Source: Deltaproteobacteria bacterium
Lineage (GTDB): Bacteria; JAUYMQ01
Length of the DNA stretch: 7,990 nucleotides
Assembly (NCBI GenBank): GCA_030698575.1
Contig: JAUYMQ010000619.1
Coordinates: 1 to 7,990, forward strand
Reading direction: 5' to 3'
Shown here in pieces: positions 1 through 5,179 of this stretch. The stretch's first letter is position 1; each line of letters opens with the position of its first letter. The position numbers and the translations under genes were made by a program. The notes under the pieces were generated by a model, which was not told the DNA's origin, ran no database searches, and worked only from the letters and a program-made list of their open reading frames with translations.

Positions 1-236
1 GCTTGATCCCCGGCCGTCCGGGAAACCTGGGGCGCGTGGCCGCGGCGGCGCTGTCAGTCGTCACGCTCGGCTTCGCGCTCGCCGTCGGGCACTCCGGCGG
101 TGAGCTGGTCTACCGGCACGGCGCCGCAGCGGCCTACGTGCAGGACGCTGCGCCCGGAGCGGCGCGCCTCGAAGGGTACTTCGACGCACGCCTCAAATCC
201 GGGCGGTCGGATGACGACGACGATGACGACGACTGA
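1..236 (+). CDS. C-terminal part of a small membrane protein (DUF2231-like) with poly-Asp tail
   Basis: The frame is open from the left edge and ends at TGA 234-236, so only the last 78 or so residues are visible and the real start lies outside. The visible part has one hydrophobic helix (roughly VAAAALSVVTLGFALAVG), then GGELVYRHG, and a soluble end finishing in eight consecutive aspartates. A late helix followed by GG-x-LVY-x-HG resembles the C-terminus of DUF2231 membrane proteins; that family call rests on this short motif and is tentative. A membrane cytochrome b subunit, as found beside SHP and DHC in Rhodobacter, is the main alternative and cannot be excluded. The next gene starts 56 bp downstream on the same strand, so co-transcription with the two cytochromes c is likely. 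The Asp tail is echoed by the Asp/Glu tail of the dihaem cytochrome two genes on. Confidence 0.55.
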   Translation, partial: LIPGRPGNLGRVAAAALSVVTLGFALAVGHSGGELVYRHGAAAAYVQDAAPGAARLEGYFDARLKSGRSDDDDDDDD

Positions 237-292
237 TGCCGGGCGCGGGCGCTTCGACGACCGAGTCCTTACGATTCGATGGAGGAAAGGCA

Positions 293-718
293 ATGAAAGC
301 ATCGCACCTCATGTTGGTTGGTGCCCTCACCTTCGCTGTGCTGGCGAGCACGCCAGCCTTCGCTGAGCCGAGGCGGGATGCCATCCTCGCCGAGCTCCTG
401 GCGCAGGCCCGGCGGGACGAGCCCGGCTTCGGTCAATTCTCCGCCGAGCGCGGCGCCGCCCTCTACCGAGCGGACCACACGGGCGGCAAGCCGGGCACGG
501 CTTCCTGCACGGCCTGTCACGGCAATACGCCGCTGGAGACAGGACAGACACGAGCTGGCAAGGCCATCGACCCCATGGCGCTCTCCAAGAGTCCCGGGCG
601 CTACACCGACAAGGCCAAGGTGGAAAAGTGGTTCACCCGCAATGGCACGCAGGTATTGGGGCGTGCCTGCACGGCCAAGGAGAAGGGCGATTTCCTCACT
701 TATGTGACAGCACAGTAG
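293..718 (+). CDS. shp: SHP-type monohaem cytochrome c (DUF1924 family)
   Basis: This is a 141-residue secreted haem protein. Residues 1-24 form a Sec signal peptide with an AFA|E cleavage site. The mature part has one haem c site, CTACH at 72-76, preceded by the family block PGFGQFSAERG (44-54) and followed by TRAGKAI-P (86-94) and KVEKWFTRN (109-117). In Rhodobacter sphaeroides SHP the sixth haem ligand is an Asn that can swing away so that O2 or NO binds; Asn117 here sits in the matching motif. Most relatives I recall read NC-x3-5-GR-x-C and carry a disulfide there; this protein has Gly118 in place of the first Cys, leaving Cys126 unpaired. I chose ATG 293 because GGAGGAAAGG (281-290) lies just upstream and the signal peptide starts there. 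The gene sits 31 bp before the dihaem cytochrome gene, its likely electron donor. The family call is firm; the in vivo substrate is unknown. Confidence 0.85.
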   Translation: MKASHLMLVGALTFAVLASTPAFAEPRRDAILAELLAQARRDEPGFGQFSAERGAALYRADHTGGKPGTASCTACHGNTPLETGQTRAGKAIDPMALSKSPGRYTDKAKVEKWFTRNGTQVLGRACTAKEKGDFLTYVTAQ

Positions 719-749
719 TGAACCGCCCTTGCAGATAGGAGAGATGGAA

Positions 750-1244
750 ATGCCCAAGAGCATCGCGCTGTTGTTGCTGCTATCGACGGTCGTCACCCCT
801 TCTCCCGCAGCGGGAGACGAGCGGGTGCCGCCGGTCACGGACCCGGTGGTCAACCAGGAATGCGGGAGTTGTCACATGGCGTTCCAGCCGCAGTTTCTCC
901 CGCAGCGCTCCTGGCAGAAGCTTGTCGACACGTTGGCTGACCACTTTGGTGAAGATGCGAGCCTCGGGGAGACCGAGCGCGCGGCGGTGCTCGACTATCA
1001 CCTCAGCAACGCCGCTGACGGCCCGAAGGGTGGTCGTGCGGCCCGGAAGTATGGCCGGAGAATCGCTGTAGGGCAGGCACCGCTCCGAATCACCGAGACG
1101 CCATGGTGGGTGAAGGAGCACCAGGAAGTGCGGGCCGACAAATGGCGGAGCCGCGAAGTCAAGTCAAAGGCGAACTGCCTCGCGTGTCACAAGAGGGCCG
1201 AAGAGGGTATCTACGAGGACGAGGAGCACGAGGACGACGACTGA
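750..1244 (+). CDS. Dihaem cytochrome c (DHC), probable electron donor to the SHP-type cytochrome
   Basis: The product has 164 residues. A signal peptide (about 1-22, hydrophobic core IALLLLLSTVV) is followed by two haem c motifs, CGSCH at 38-42 and CLACH at 143-147. Conserved-looking DHC features include the FLPQRSWQKL stretch (49-58), a DHFGEDASL segment (64-72), and TPWWVKEH (117-124) ahead of the second haem. Size and haem spacing fit the dihaem cytochrome c family whose Rhodobacter member passes electrons to SHP; the adjacent SHP gene supports that role here. I prefer ATG 750 over ATG 744, since the Shine-Dalgarno AGGAG (737-741) is only 2 nt from the earlier ATG but 8 nt from this one. 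The C-terminus is a run of Glu/Asp (156-164, with one His), not part of the haem fold, and it resembles the acidic tail of the membrane protein at the start of the cluster. Confidence 0.85.
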   Translation: MPKSIALLLLLSTVVTPSPAAGDERVPPVTDPVVNQECGSCHMAFQPQFLPQRSWQKLVDTLADHFGEDASLGETERAAVLDYHLSNAADGPKGGRAARKYGRRIAVGQAPLRITETPWWVKEHQEVRADKWRSREVKSKANCLACHKRAEEGIYEDEEHEDDD

Positions 1245-1271
1245 CGGCGCGAGCGGGCGCGCCGCGTGATC

Positions 1272-1343
1272 GGGGGACGCTCACGCGATACTCGGGGCCG
1301 GCTTTTACCGGCCCGGCGGTTCCCGAGCCGGTGAGCGTCCCCT
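1272..1343. terminator. Long imperfect hairpin between convergent operons, possible bidirectional terminator
   Basis: A 12-bp perfect outer stem pairs 1273-1284 (GGGGACGCTCAC) with 1331-1342, extended by a G-T wobble at 1272/1343. Inside it, CTCGGG (1291-1296) can pair with CCCGAG (1322-1327), and GCCGG (1297-1301) with CCGGC (1308-1312) around the loop CTTTTA. It lies between the end of the cytochrome operon and the end of the convergent DUF1330 gene, where a shared terminator is expected. Neither side has a real T-run, so it is not a classical intrinsic terminator; it may stall polymerase or protect the 3' ends of mRNA. Confidence 0.45.
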
Positions 1344-1356
1344 TCCCGCCATCCCG

Positions 1357-1764
1357 CTAGGCCGACGGCGTCGCGCCCCCGCCGGGATCCGTGGCGTAAA
1401 GCACGGATCGCTCGAGGCTCTCGTCGCGGAGATGCTGGATGGCCCGGTAGGTTTCCGAGAGCACCATGTCGAGGAATGCCTGCCGCGTCGGATACTCGAC
1501 GAGGAGCACGGAGTCCCACTCCGTGCTTCCGATGAGGCGCTCCGTCCCTTCGCCCGCATAGACGATCCGCCCGCCGGCCTTCTGAAGAAGCGGCATCACG
1601 GCGGCGCCGTAGCGCGCGTACATCTCGCGGCCCCCATCCGGCTTGAACTTGAGCAGGTTCAGCATGACCACTGGCCCCTCGGTGGCCCGGGCGGCGAAGG
1701 CCTGCAGGGCTTCGGGGTTGGGAGTTTCCAGCGGGCGCGCGCTCTTTCCATCGGGCGTTCCCAT
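1357..1764 (-). CDS. DUF1330 domain-containing protein
   Basis: This is a 135-residue soluble protein with no signal peptide. The core PVVMLNLLKFK, followed by Y-x3-GAAVMPLLQKAGGRIVYAG and later WDSVLLVEYPTRQAFLDMV, is the typical pattern of DUF1330, a small ferredoxin-like alpha/beta fold of the dimeric alpha-beta barrel group. The family has no settled biochemical function. The start is well supported: AAGGAGG (complement of 1770-1776) lies 5 nt before ATG at 1764. It is the last gene of a three-gene minus-strand unit, 25 bp after the LOG-family gene, and ends facing the cytochrome operon. The N-terminal 20 residues are Pro- and charge-rich and probably disordered. The family assignment is good; nothing in the sequence says what the protein acts on. 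Confidence 0.85.
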   Translation of the reverse strand: MGTPDGKSARPLETPNPEALQAFAARATEGPVVMLNLLKFKPDGGREMYARYGAAVMPLLQKAGGRIVYAGEGTERLIGSTEWDSVLLVEYPTRQAFLDMVLSETYRAIQHLRDESLERSVLYATDPGGGATPSA

Positions 1765-1789
1765 TTGTTCCTCCTTATAGTGGCATCAG

Positions 1790-2341
1790 CTAGTTTTCTT
1801 TTCCAAAACGCGCGAGTCGGTCGAGCAGGCGCTCGGGCGAATCGTCGACCAGAACCATTGCGCGGTTCTTTTCCTTGAGGAACTCCTCGGCAACGGCCTG
1901 GTCGAGAAACTCGATGAGGCGGTCGTAGTAGCCCTCGACATTCAGGATTCCGCAGGGCTTGTCGTGCAGCCCGAGGGTCGCCCAGCTCCAGATCTCGAAG
2001 AACTCCTCCCAGGTCCCCACGCCGCCGGGCAGCACGATGAAGGCGTCGGCCAGCTCCGCCATCATCCCCTTCCGCGCGGGCATCGAGGAGACGGTGCGGA
2101 GATCCCGGACCCGCGGATGGCCGAGCCCCTGCTCGGCGAGGATCTCCGGGATAATCCCTATGACTTCTCCGCCGCCGTCGAGCACGGCATCGGCGACCTC
2201 GCCCATCAGCCCCGCCCGCATGCCGCCGTAGACGAGGCCGATTCCCTTTCCGGCGAGCAGTTCACCGAGGCGCCTCGCCATCGCGCTGTAGGCGGGGCGC
2301 GCCCCTTCCCGGGAACCGCAGTAAACGCATACGCGCTTCAT
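1790..2341 (-). CDS. LOG-family protein (cytokinin riboside 5'-monophosphate phosphoribohydrolase type)
   Basis: The product is a 183-residue cytosolic Rossmann-like protein. Family hallmarks are VCVYCGS at 4-10, the YGGMRAGLMG loop at 38-47, MPARKGMM at 87-94 with the catalytic-region Arg90 and Lys91, and the signature PGGVGTWEE at 105-113. The length matches the usual 180-200 residues. LOG proteins split N6-substituted adenosine (and often plain purine) 5'-monophosphates into free base and ribose 5-phosphate; older annotations call them lysine decarboxylases, which is misleading. The start is ATG 2341 with only a weak GAGAGG upstream. It lies 27 bp after the EamA transporter gene and 25 bp before the DUF1330 gene, so the three are probably co-transcribed. 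Whether the substrate is a cytokinin nucleotide or a housekeeping purine nucleotide cannot be read from the sequence. Confidence 0.92.
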   Translation of the reverse strand: MKRVCVYCGSREGARPAYSAMARRLGELLAGKGIGLVYGGMRAGLMGEVADAVLDGGGEVIGIIPEILAEQGLGHPRVRDLRTVSSMPARKGMMAELADAFIVLPGGVGTWEEFFEIWSWATLGLHDKPCGILNVEGYYDRLIEFLDQAVAEEFLKEKNRAMVLVDDSPERLLDRLARFGKEN

Positions 2342-2368
2342 TCGTCGCCTCTCTCGTCACAGGTCCAT

Positions 2369-3232
2369 TCAGGTTCTCGGGCGGCTCACCTTGATCGATT
2401 CGTAGAGCGCCGCGCCGAGGATGATCGCACCGCCGCCCAGCGTGCGGAGTGAGGGGTACTCCCCGAGCAGCAACGCCGCAAGGGCGATGCCGTAGGCCGG
2501 CTGAAGGCTCTGCACGATGCCGAGGGTCTTCGCCTTCAGGTGGCGCAGGCTGTCAAGCAGCAACGAATGCGGGAAGGCGGTGAACAGCAGTCCGAGAGCG
2601 ACGAGCTGGAGCGCCCACGGCGCCGCCTGCCCGCCAAAGCCCCTCGGCATGACAGGCAGGAGCAGCAGCGCAGCCACCGTGACCTGAAAGAAAAGCGTCA
2701 CGGCGCTGTCAGACCCGCTCAGGTACTTCTTCTGAAAGATATTGCGAAGCGAGTAGAGCAGGGCGGAGCAGACGCCAAGGGCCACCCCGTGTGTTGCGCT
2801 GCTCTCGAGAGAGAGCCCCGGCACCATCAGGAGAACTCCCGCCAGCACCGCCAGCGCGGTCACGACGTCGGCCGGATCAATACGCGCGCGGTTGAAGGCG
2901 GGCTCGAGCAGGACCGTGATCACGGGGAAGGTGAAGAGCGAGACGATCCCGATGGCCACGTTCGAGATCTGCACGGCGTGGAAATAAAGAATCCAGTGGG
3001 CGCCGAGCAGCGCTCCGAGGAGCACGACCATCAGGTAGGCGCGCCGGTTCTCGAGTCGGAACGAGCGGCGGCGGGCGAGCAGCATCACGACGAGGGCGAG
3101 GGCCGCCACCGCCGATCGCCAGAAGATGATCTGTTGGGGGGGCAGGTTGACGAGCTTCGGAAACAGCGCGGTGAACCCCAGAAGGAGCGTCGCCCCGTTG
3201 ATCTCCAGGAGCCCTTTCGCGGCGCGCTGCAT
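2369..3232 (-). CDS. EamA/DMT-superfamily transporter with ten membrane helices
   Basis: The product, 287 residues from ATG 3232, is an inner-membrane protein with ten predicted hydrophobic helices arranged as two five-helix EamA repeats. The first repeat runs from LLEINGATLLLGFTALFP to LAVLAGVLLMVPGL, the second from GVALGVCSALLYSLRNIF to GGGAIILGAALYESIKV. A conserved-type SLQPAYGIALAALLLGE stretch precedes the last helix, as in many EamA proteins. Members export or import small metabolites such as amino acids, nucleobases or sugars; the substrate here is unknown. The start is uncertain: TTG at 3241 would add three residues and lies 7 nt from AGGA of the upstream AGGAAGGGG (complement of 3244-3252), while ATG 3232 is 11 nt from it. 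It is the first gene of the unit with the LOG and DUF1330 genes. I found no convincing promoter in the 200 bp upstream. Confidence 0.9.
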   Translation of the reverse strand: MQRAAKGLLEINGATLLLGFTALFPKLVNLPPQQIIFWRSAVAALALVVMLLARRRSFRLENRRAYLMVVLLGALLGAHWILYFHAVQISNVAIGIVSLFTFPVITVLLEPAFNRARIDPADVVTALAVLAGVLLMVPGLSLESSATHGVALGVCSALLYSLRNIFQKKYLSGSDSAVTLFFQVTVAALLLLPVMPRGFGGQAAPWALQLVALGLLFTAFPHSLLLDSLRHLKAKTLGIVQSLQPAYGIALAALLLGEYPSLRTLGGGAIILGAALYESIKVSRPRT

Positions 3233-3369
3233 GCCCGGCAATTCCCCTTCCTGCCCCGCCCGGCCGCCCTCGGAGGACGTTAGCGGGAACCTGACAGCCT
3301 GAAAATACCGCCCCCGCCGAAACCTTCCTCCGTTTCGCGGTCCGGAAGCCGAGGAGGGGGCCCGACTTC

Positions 3370-3419
3370 CACACCGTGTGTTGCATCCCCCCTAACATTT
3401 CCCGGAACGGGGATTTCGG
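3370..3419 (+). promoter_or_regulatory. Possible upstream activator sites of the sigma-54 promoter
   Basis: Two short inverted repeats lie at the distance where enhancer-binding proteins of sigma-54 promoters usually bind. One is CACAC-C-GTGTG at 3370-3380 (about -160 to -150 from the predicted start near 3530). The other is CCGGAA-N6-TTTCGG at 3402-3419 (about -128 to -111, one mismatch between arms). Neither matches a known activator consensus that I can name, so this is a positional guess only. Confidence 0.25.
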
Positions 3420-3452
3420 ACGGTCTTCGCGGGCCTCAAAAAAACAGTACTA

Positions 3453-3465
3453 AATCAGATACTTA
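3453..3465 (+). promoter_or_regulatory. IHF binding-site match
   Basis: AATCAGATACTTA fits the IHF consensus WATCARNNNNTTR at every fixed position and lies in the only AT-rich patch of the region. It is centred about 70 bp upstream of the predicted sigma-54 transcription start, between possible activator sites and the promoter, which is the usual place for IHF to bend DNA at such promoters. The match alone would occur by chance fairly often; the position makes it credible. Confidence 0.5.
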
Positions 3466-3503
3466 GAGCTTTTTACGCGTTCTTTCACGCCATCCCGGCG
3501 CAC

Positions 3504-3519
3504 TGGCACGCCCCTTGCT
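3504..3519 (+). promoter_or_regulatory. Sigma-54 (RpoN) -24/-12 promoter
   Basis: TGGCACG (3504-3510), four C, then TTGCT (3515-3519) is an essentially perfect match to the sigma-54 consensus TGGCACG-N4-TTGCW, with the required 10 bp between the GG and GC pairs. Transcription should start near 3530 on the plus strand. The next protein gene begins about 430 bp further on, behind a strong terminator, so the direct product appears to be a non-coding RNA. Activation should need an enhancer-binding ATPase that is not encoded in the window. Confidence 0.75.
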
Positions 3520-3807
3520 TTATCCATCGGTGTGGAGCGCTTGGACCCGCCGGCCCTGCCGGGCCCCGGCGTACGGGACACCGGATCCCGTCAAGTCGCG
3601 AGGCGGGCGCCCGCACAGACCTCGATAATGCCTCCGGTGGGAACGTCGGAGTGAGGCAGAGGCGAGGTCGGGCGTTCAGGGGGCGTGCAAAACGCGGTGA
3701 GCATGCCCTCCGGGTCCTGCCTCTTCGAACGAATTGATGAAACCCTGTGTTTGCAAAGGTCAAATCGGCGCCGAGGAGCGGCACCGGAAAATTTGCCGAC
3801 GGCCCAA

Positions 3808-3817
3808 CCCCCCCCCC
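3808..3817 (+). repeat. Homopolymer run of ten C
   Basis: Ten consecutive C lie inside the candidate structured RNA, in a single-stranded-looking stretch between the hairpins. Such a tract can slip during replication and is also a common place for sequencing or assembly errors. Confidence 0.9.
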
Positions 3818-3911
3818 AAAGACCCCTCGGGTCCGACGGCACTGCCGGTTCTCTCGATAGAGAGATACCGGAATCGAGAGCCAGAGGAACGGCGGCCTCT
3901 GACCTCGAAGG

Positions 3912-3945
3912 CAAGCGGGGCTCTCACGAGCCCCGCTTGTATTTT
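3912..3945 (+). terminator. Strong intrinsic terminator
   Basis: A perfect 12-bp stem pairs 3912-3923 (CAAGCGGGGCTC) with 3928-3939 around the tetraloop TCAC and is followed by TATTTTAT. The T-rich side is only on the plus strand, so it ends transcripts coming from the left, that is from the sigma-54 promoter. The ATG of the TonB-family gene follows 19 bp after the stem. Confidence 0.85.
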
Positions 3946-3950
3946 ATACT
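3945..3950 (+). promoter_or_regulatory. Possible -10 element for a leaderless TonB-family mRNA
   Basis: TATACT at 3945-3950 is one base from the sigma-70 -10 consensus, and ATG 3959 lies 8 nt after it, so transcription could start at or next to the A of the start codon. No -35 hexamer is visible at 16-18 bp spacing, because that position falls inside the terminator stem. The proposal is therefore weak, but it would explain the absence of a Shine-Dalgarno sequence. Confidence 0.25.
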
Positions 3951-3958
3951 AAGTAACC

Positions 3959-5179
3959 ATGCAGAGGACCGCCGTGCTCGAACGCCAGAACCACCTCGAC
4001 ATCTTTGTCGCGATCTCGATCGCGCTGCACGCGCTGCTCTTCTGGGCGTACCTCTCGCCGTTCCTGTCTTCGCTGGAGCTGCCGTCAATCCGTCCGACCA
4101 TCGAAATCGTCGAAGTGCCCCGCTCCTACCGGCGCCCCACGCCGGCCACGCCCGCTCCTCCGCCCCCTGCTCCCGACGAAGCGCCGCCCGCGCCCGAAAC
4201 TGAAGCGCAACCCGCGCCACAGCCCGTCCCGGAGCCTCCGTCGCGCGCCTTCGACGTCGTGGACACCCCCAAACCCGCGGTCGAGGAGATCCCGCGCGAT
4301 GCGCGCGTTCTCTCCAGGTACAACCAGCGTGTCGAGCGCCAGGCGCGCGCGCGTGATCTCCCCATCGACAACCGGGGCGAGATCAGCAAGCGCAAGACCG
4401 CGGATCCCCTCGCCAAGCCGTCGGCCGTCGAGAGCGAGCAGCGCGCAGCCGAAGCACGCGAGGCGAAGCAGGCCGATGCGGCGCAGGCGCGTGCAGTCGC
4501 CGGCGGCGGCGATGGCGGGGCGGCCGCCAGGAAGGCTCTCCGGCCGGGGACGCCGGCGCCGGCTGAGCCGCCCGAGCGCGTGAGCGCCGATGCGATCTTC
4601 AGGAGGAAGGGCGCTGGAGAAGAGGGCGGCGCGAAGGGCGGCAAGGCCAGTCCCGGGGAGGGCATCAAGGATCTGCTTCCCACCGAAGAGCGCCTCGCGC
4701 AGCTCGCGGCCGACGCCAAGGGCGGACGAAGCAATCCCTACAATCCGGATCTTGTGCCAGTGGACGCGGAGATGTCCATGGCCACGCTCGAGAGCGAGCA
4801 CGTCGGTTACTATCTGGCCATCAAGAAACGCATCGTGATCAACTGGGATCCCGCGCGGCTCGTGCGCTCGGCCAGCGACACCTACCAGCAGACGCTGCAG
4901 AACTTCGGCGGCGGGAGCATGCTCTCGCACAGCGCGGGCAGCTCGTTGGCGGAAGCCGCGGCGCGGACCGGCCGGGGCGCCACGGTGGTCCGGTTCGTGA
5001 TTGCCAAGAACGGCCGCCTCGAGGGCGAGCCAGCACTCCTGCAGTCGTCGGGCAGCGCCTTTCTCGACGAGGAAGCGCTCCGCGCCGTGCGTTACGCCGA
5101 ACCCTTCCCACCCGTCCCCGACCGTATCGCCAAGAACAGTCTGACGATCACGGGCGAATTCATCTACGGCCGCCGCTAA
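3959..5179 (+). CDS. TonB-family energy transducer protein
   Basis: The product has 406 residues. One N-terminal membrane helix (about 13-37) carries Ser20-x3-His24, matching the S-x3-H motif of TonB helices that contacts ExbB/ExbD. A Pro-rich periplasmic stretch follows (60-94), then a charged, Ala-rich, probably extended region (120-185), Gly-rich linkers (181-188, 218-234) and the C-terminal TonB domain. The domain begins near YYLAIKKRIVINW (284-296) and ends with VVRFVIAKNGRLEG (343-356), SSGSAFLDEEALRAV (363-377) and PFPPVPDRI (382-390). About 45 Gly/Ser/Ala-rich residues (297-340) separate its first helix from the rest. TonB proteins couple the proton gradient to outer-membrane receptors. 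No exbB, exbD or receptor gene is in the window, so the partner is unknown. An in-frame TAA (3950-3952) precludes an upstream start, and no Shine-Dalgarno sequence precedes ATG 3959. A related periplasm-spanning role (TolA-like) is less likely given the C-terminal motifs. Confidence 0.88.
   Translation: MQRTAVLERQNHLDIFVAISIALHALLFWAYLSPFLSSLELPSIRPTIEIVEVPRSYRRPTPATPAPPPPAPDEAPPAPETEAQPAPQPVPEPPSRAFDVVDTPKPAVEEIPRDARVLSRYNQRVERQARARDLPIDNRGEISKRKTADPLAKPSAVESEQRAAEAREAKQADAAQARAVAGGGDGGAAARKALRPGTPAPAEPPERVSADAIFRRKGAGEEGGAKGGKASPGEGIKDLLPTEERLAQLAADAKGGRSNPYNPDLVPVDAEMSMATLESEHVGYYLAIKKRIVINWDPARLVRSASDTYQQTLQNFGGGSMLSHSAGSSLAEAAARTGRGATVVRFVIAKNGRLEGEPALLQSSGSAFLDEEALRAVRYAEPFPPVPDRIAKNSLTITGEFIYGRR

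Larger units (their letters stand above)
3530..3945 (+). ncRNA. Candidate sigma-54-driven structured RNA of about 410 nt, family unknown
   Basis: The span is bounded by a sigma-54 promoter and an intrinsic terminator and holds no convincing reading frame. Hairpins I can draw by eye are: 3573-3578 with 3586-3591 (6 bp, loop of 7); 3618-3624 with 3663-3669 (7 bp) enclosing 3629-3634 with 3653-3658 (6 bp); 3821-3825 with 3829-3833 (5 bp); 3845-3855 with 3860-3871 (11 bp, one bulged T, loop GATA); 3882-3887 with 3896-3901 (6 bp); and the terminator. GACCTCGA occurs twice (3618-3625, 3901-3908), so CGAGGTC at 3663-3669 has two possible partners. A run of ten C is at 3808-3817. I see no match to tmRNA, RNase P RNA, 6S RNA, SRP RNA or a riboswitch class I know. 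The alternatives are a long attenuated leader of the TonB-family gene or a short unrecognised peptide gene. The 5' end is inferred from the promoter. Confidence 0.5.

Noticed and set aside
269-853. A 194-codon minus-strand frame opposite the two cytochrome genes
   Set aside because: Both plus-strand frames carry haem motifs, signal peptides and ribosome-binding sites; the antisense frame has none of these.
2540-3283. A 247-codon plus-strand frame opposite the EamA transporter
   Set aside because: The product is almost entirely charged residues, as expected from the complement of a membrane protein gene.
3233-3480. A sigma-70 promoter for the EamA-LOG-DUF1330 unit on the minus strand
   Set aside because: The few AT-rich hexamers, such as the complement of 3302-3307, have no acceptable -35 partner, so I could not support a site.
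3541-3654. A 37-codon frame from TTG behind GGAG, just after the predicted sigma-54 start
   Set aside because: It is a low-complexity Pro/Arg/Gly product with a rare start codon and it crosses two hairpins. It is kept only as a weak alternative to the RNA interpretation.
3530-3945. tmRNA, RNase P RNA, 6S RNA or a glycine or cyclic-di-GMP riboswitch
   Set aside because: I looked for their conserved core sequences and found none. The glycine cleavage genes are also far away and point the other way.
3734-3952. A 72-codon plus-strand frame starting TTG-ATG inside the non-coding region
   Set aside because: It has no ribosome-binding site, its composition is Pro/Arg-rich like random GC-rich DNA, and it runs through the terminator hairpin.
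3685-4203. A 172-codon plus-strand frame overlapping the start of the TonB-family gene
   Set aside because: It overlaps a well-supported gene by about 245 bp in another frame, and the product is Arg/Pro/Ala-rich without motifs.
4085-4930. A 281-codon minus-strand frame opposite the TonB-family gene
   Set aside because: It is a shadow of a GC-rich gene: the plus-strand frame carries clear TonB motifs, and the antisense product is Arg/Gly-rich without recognisable domains.
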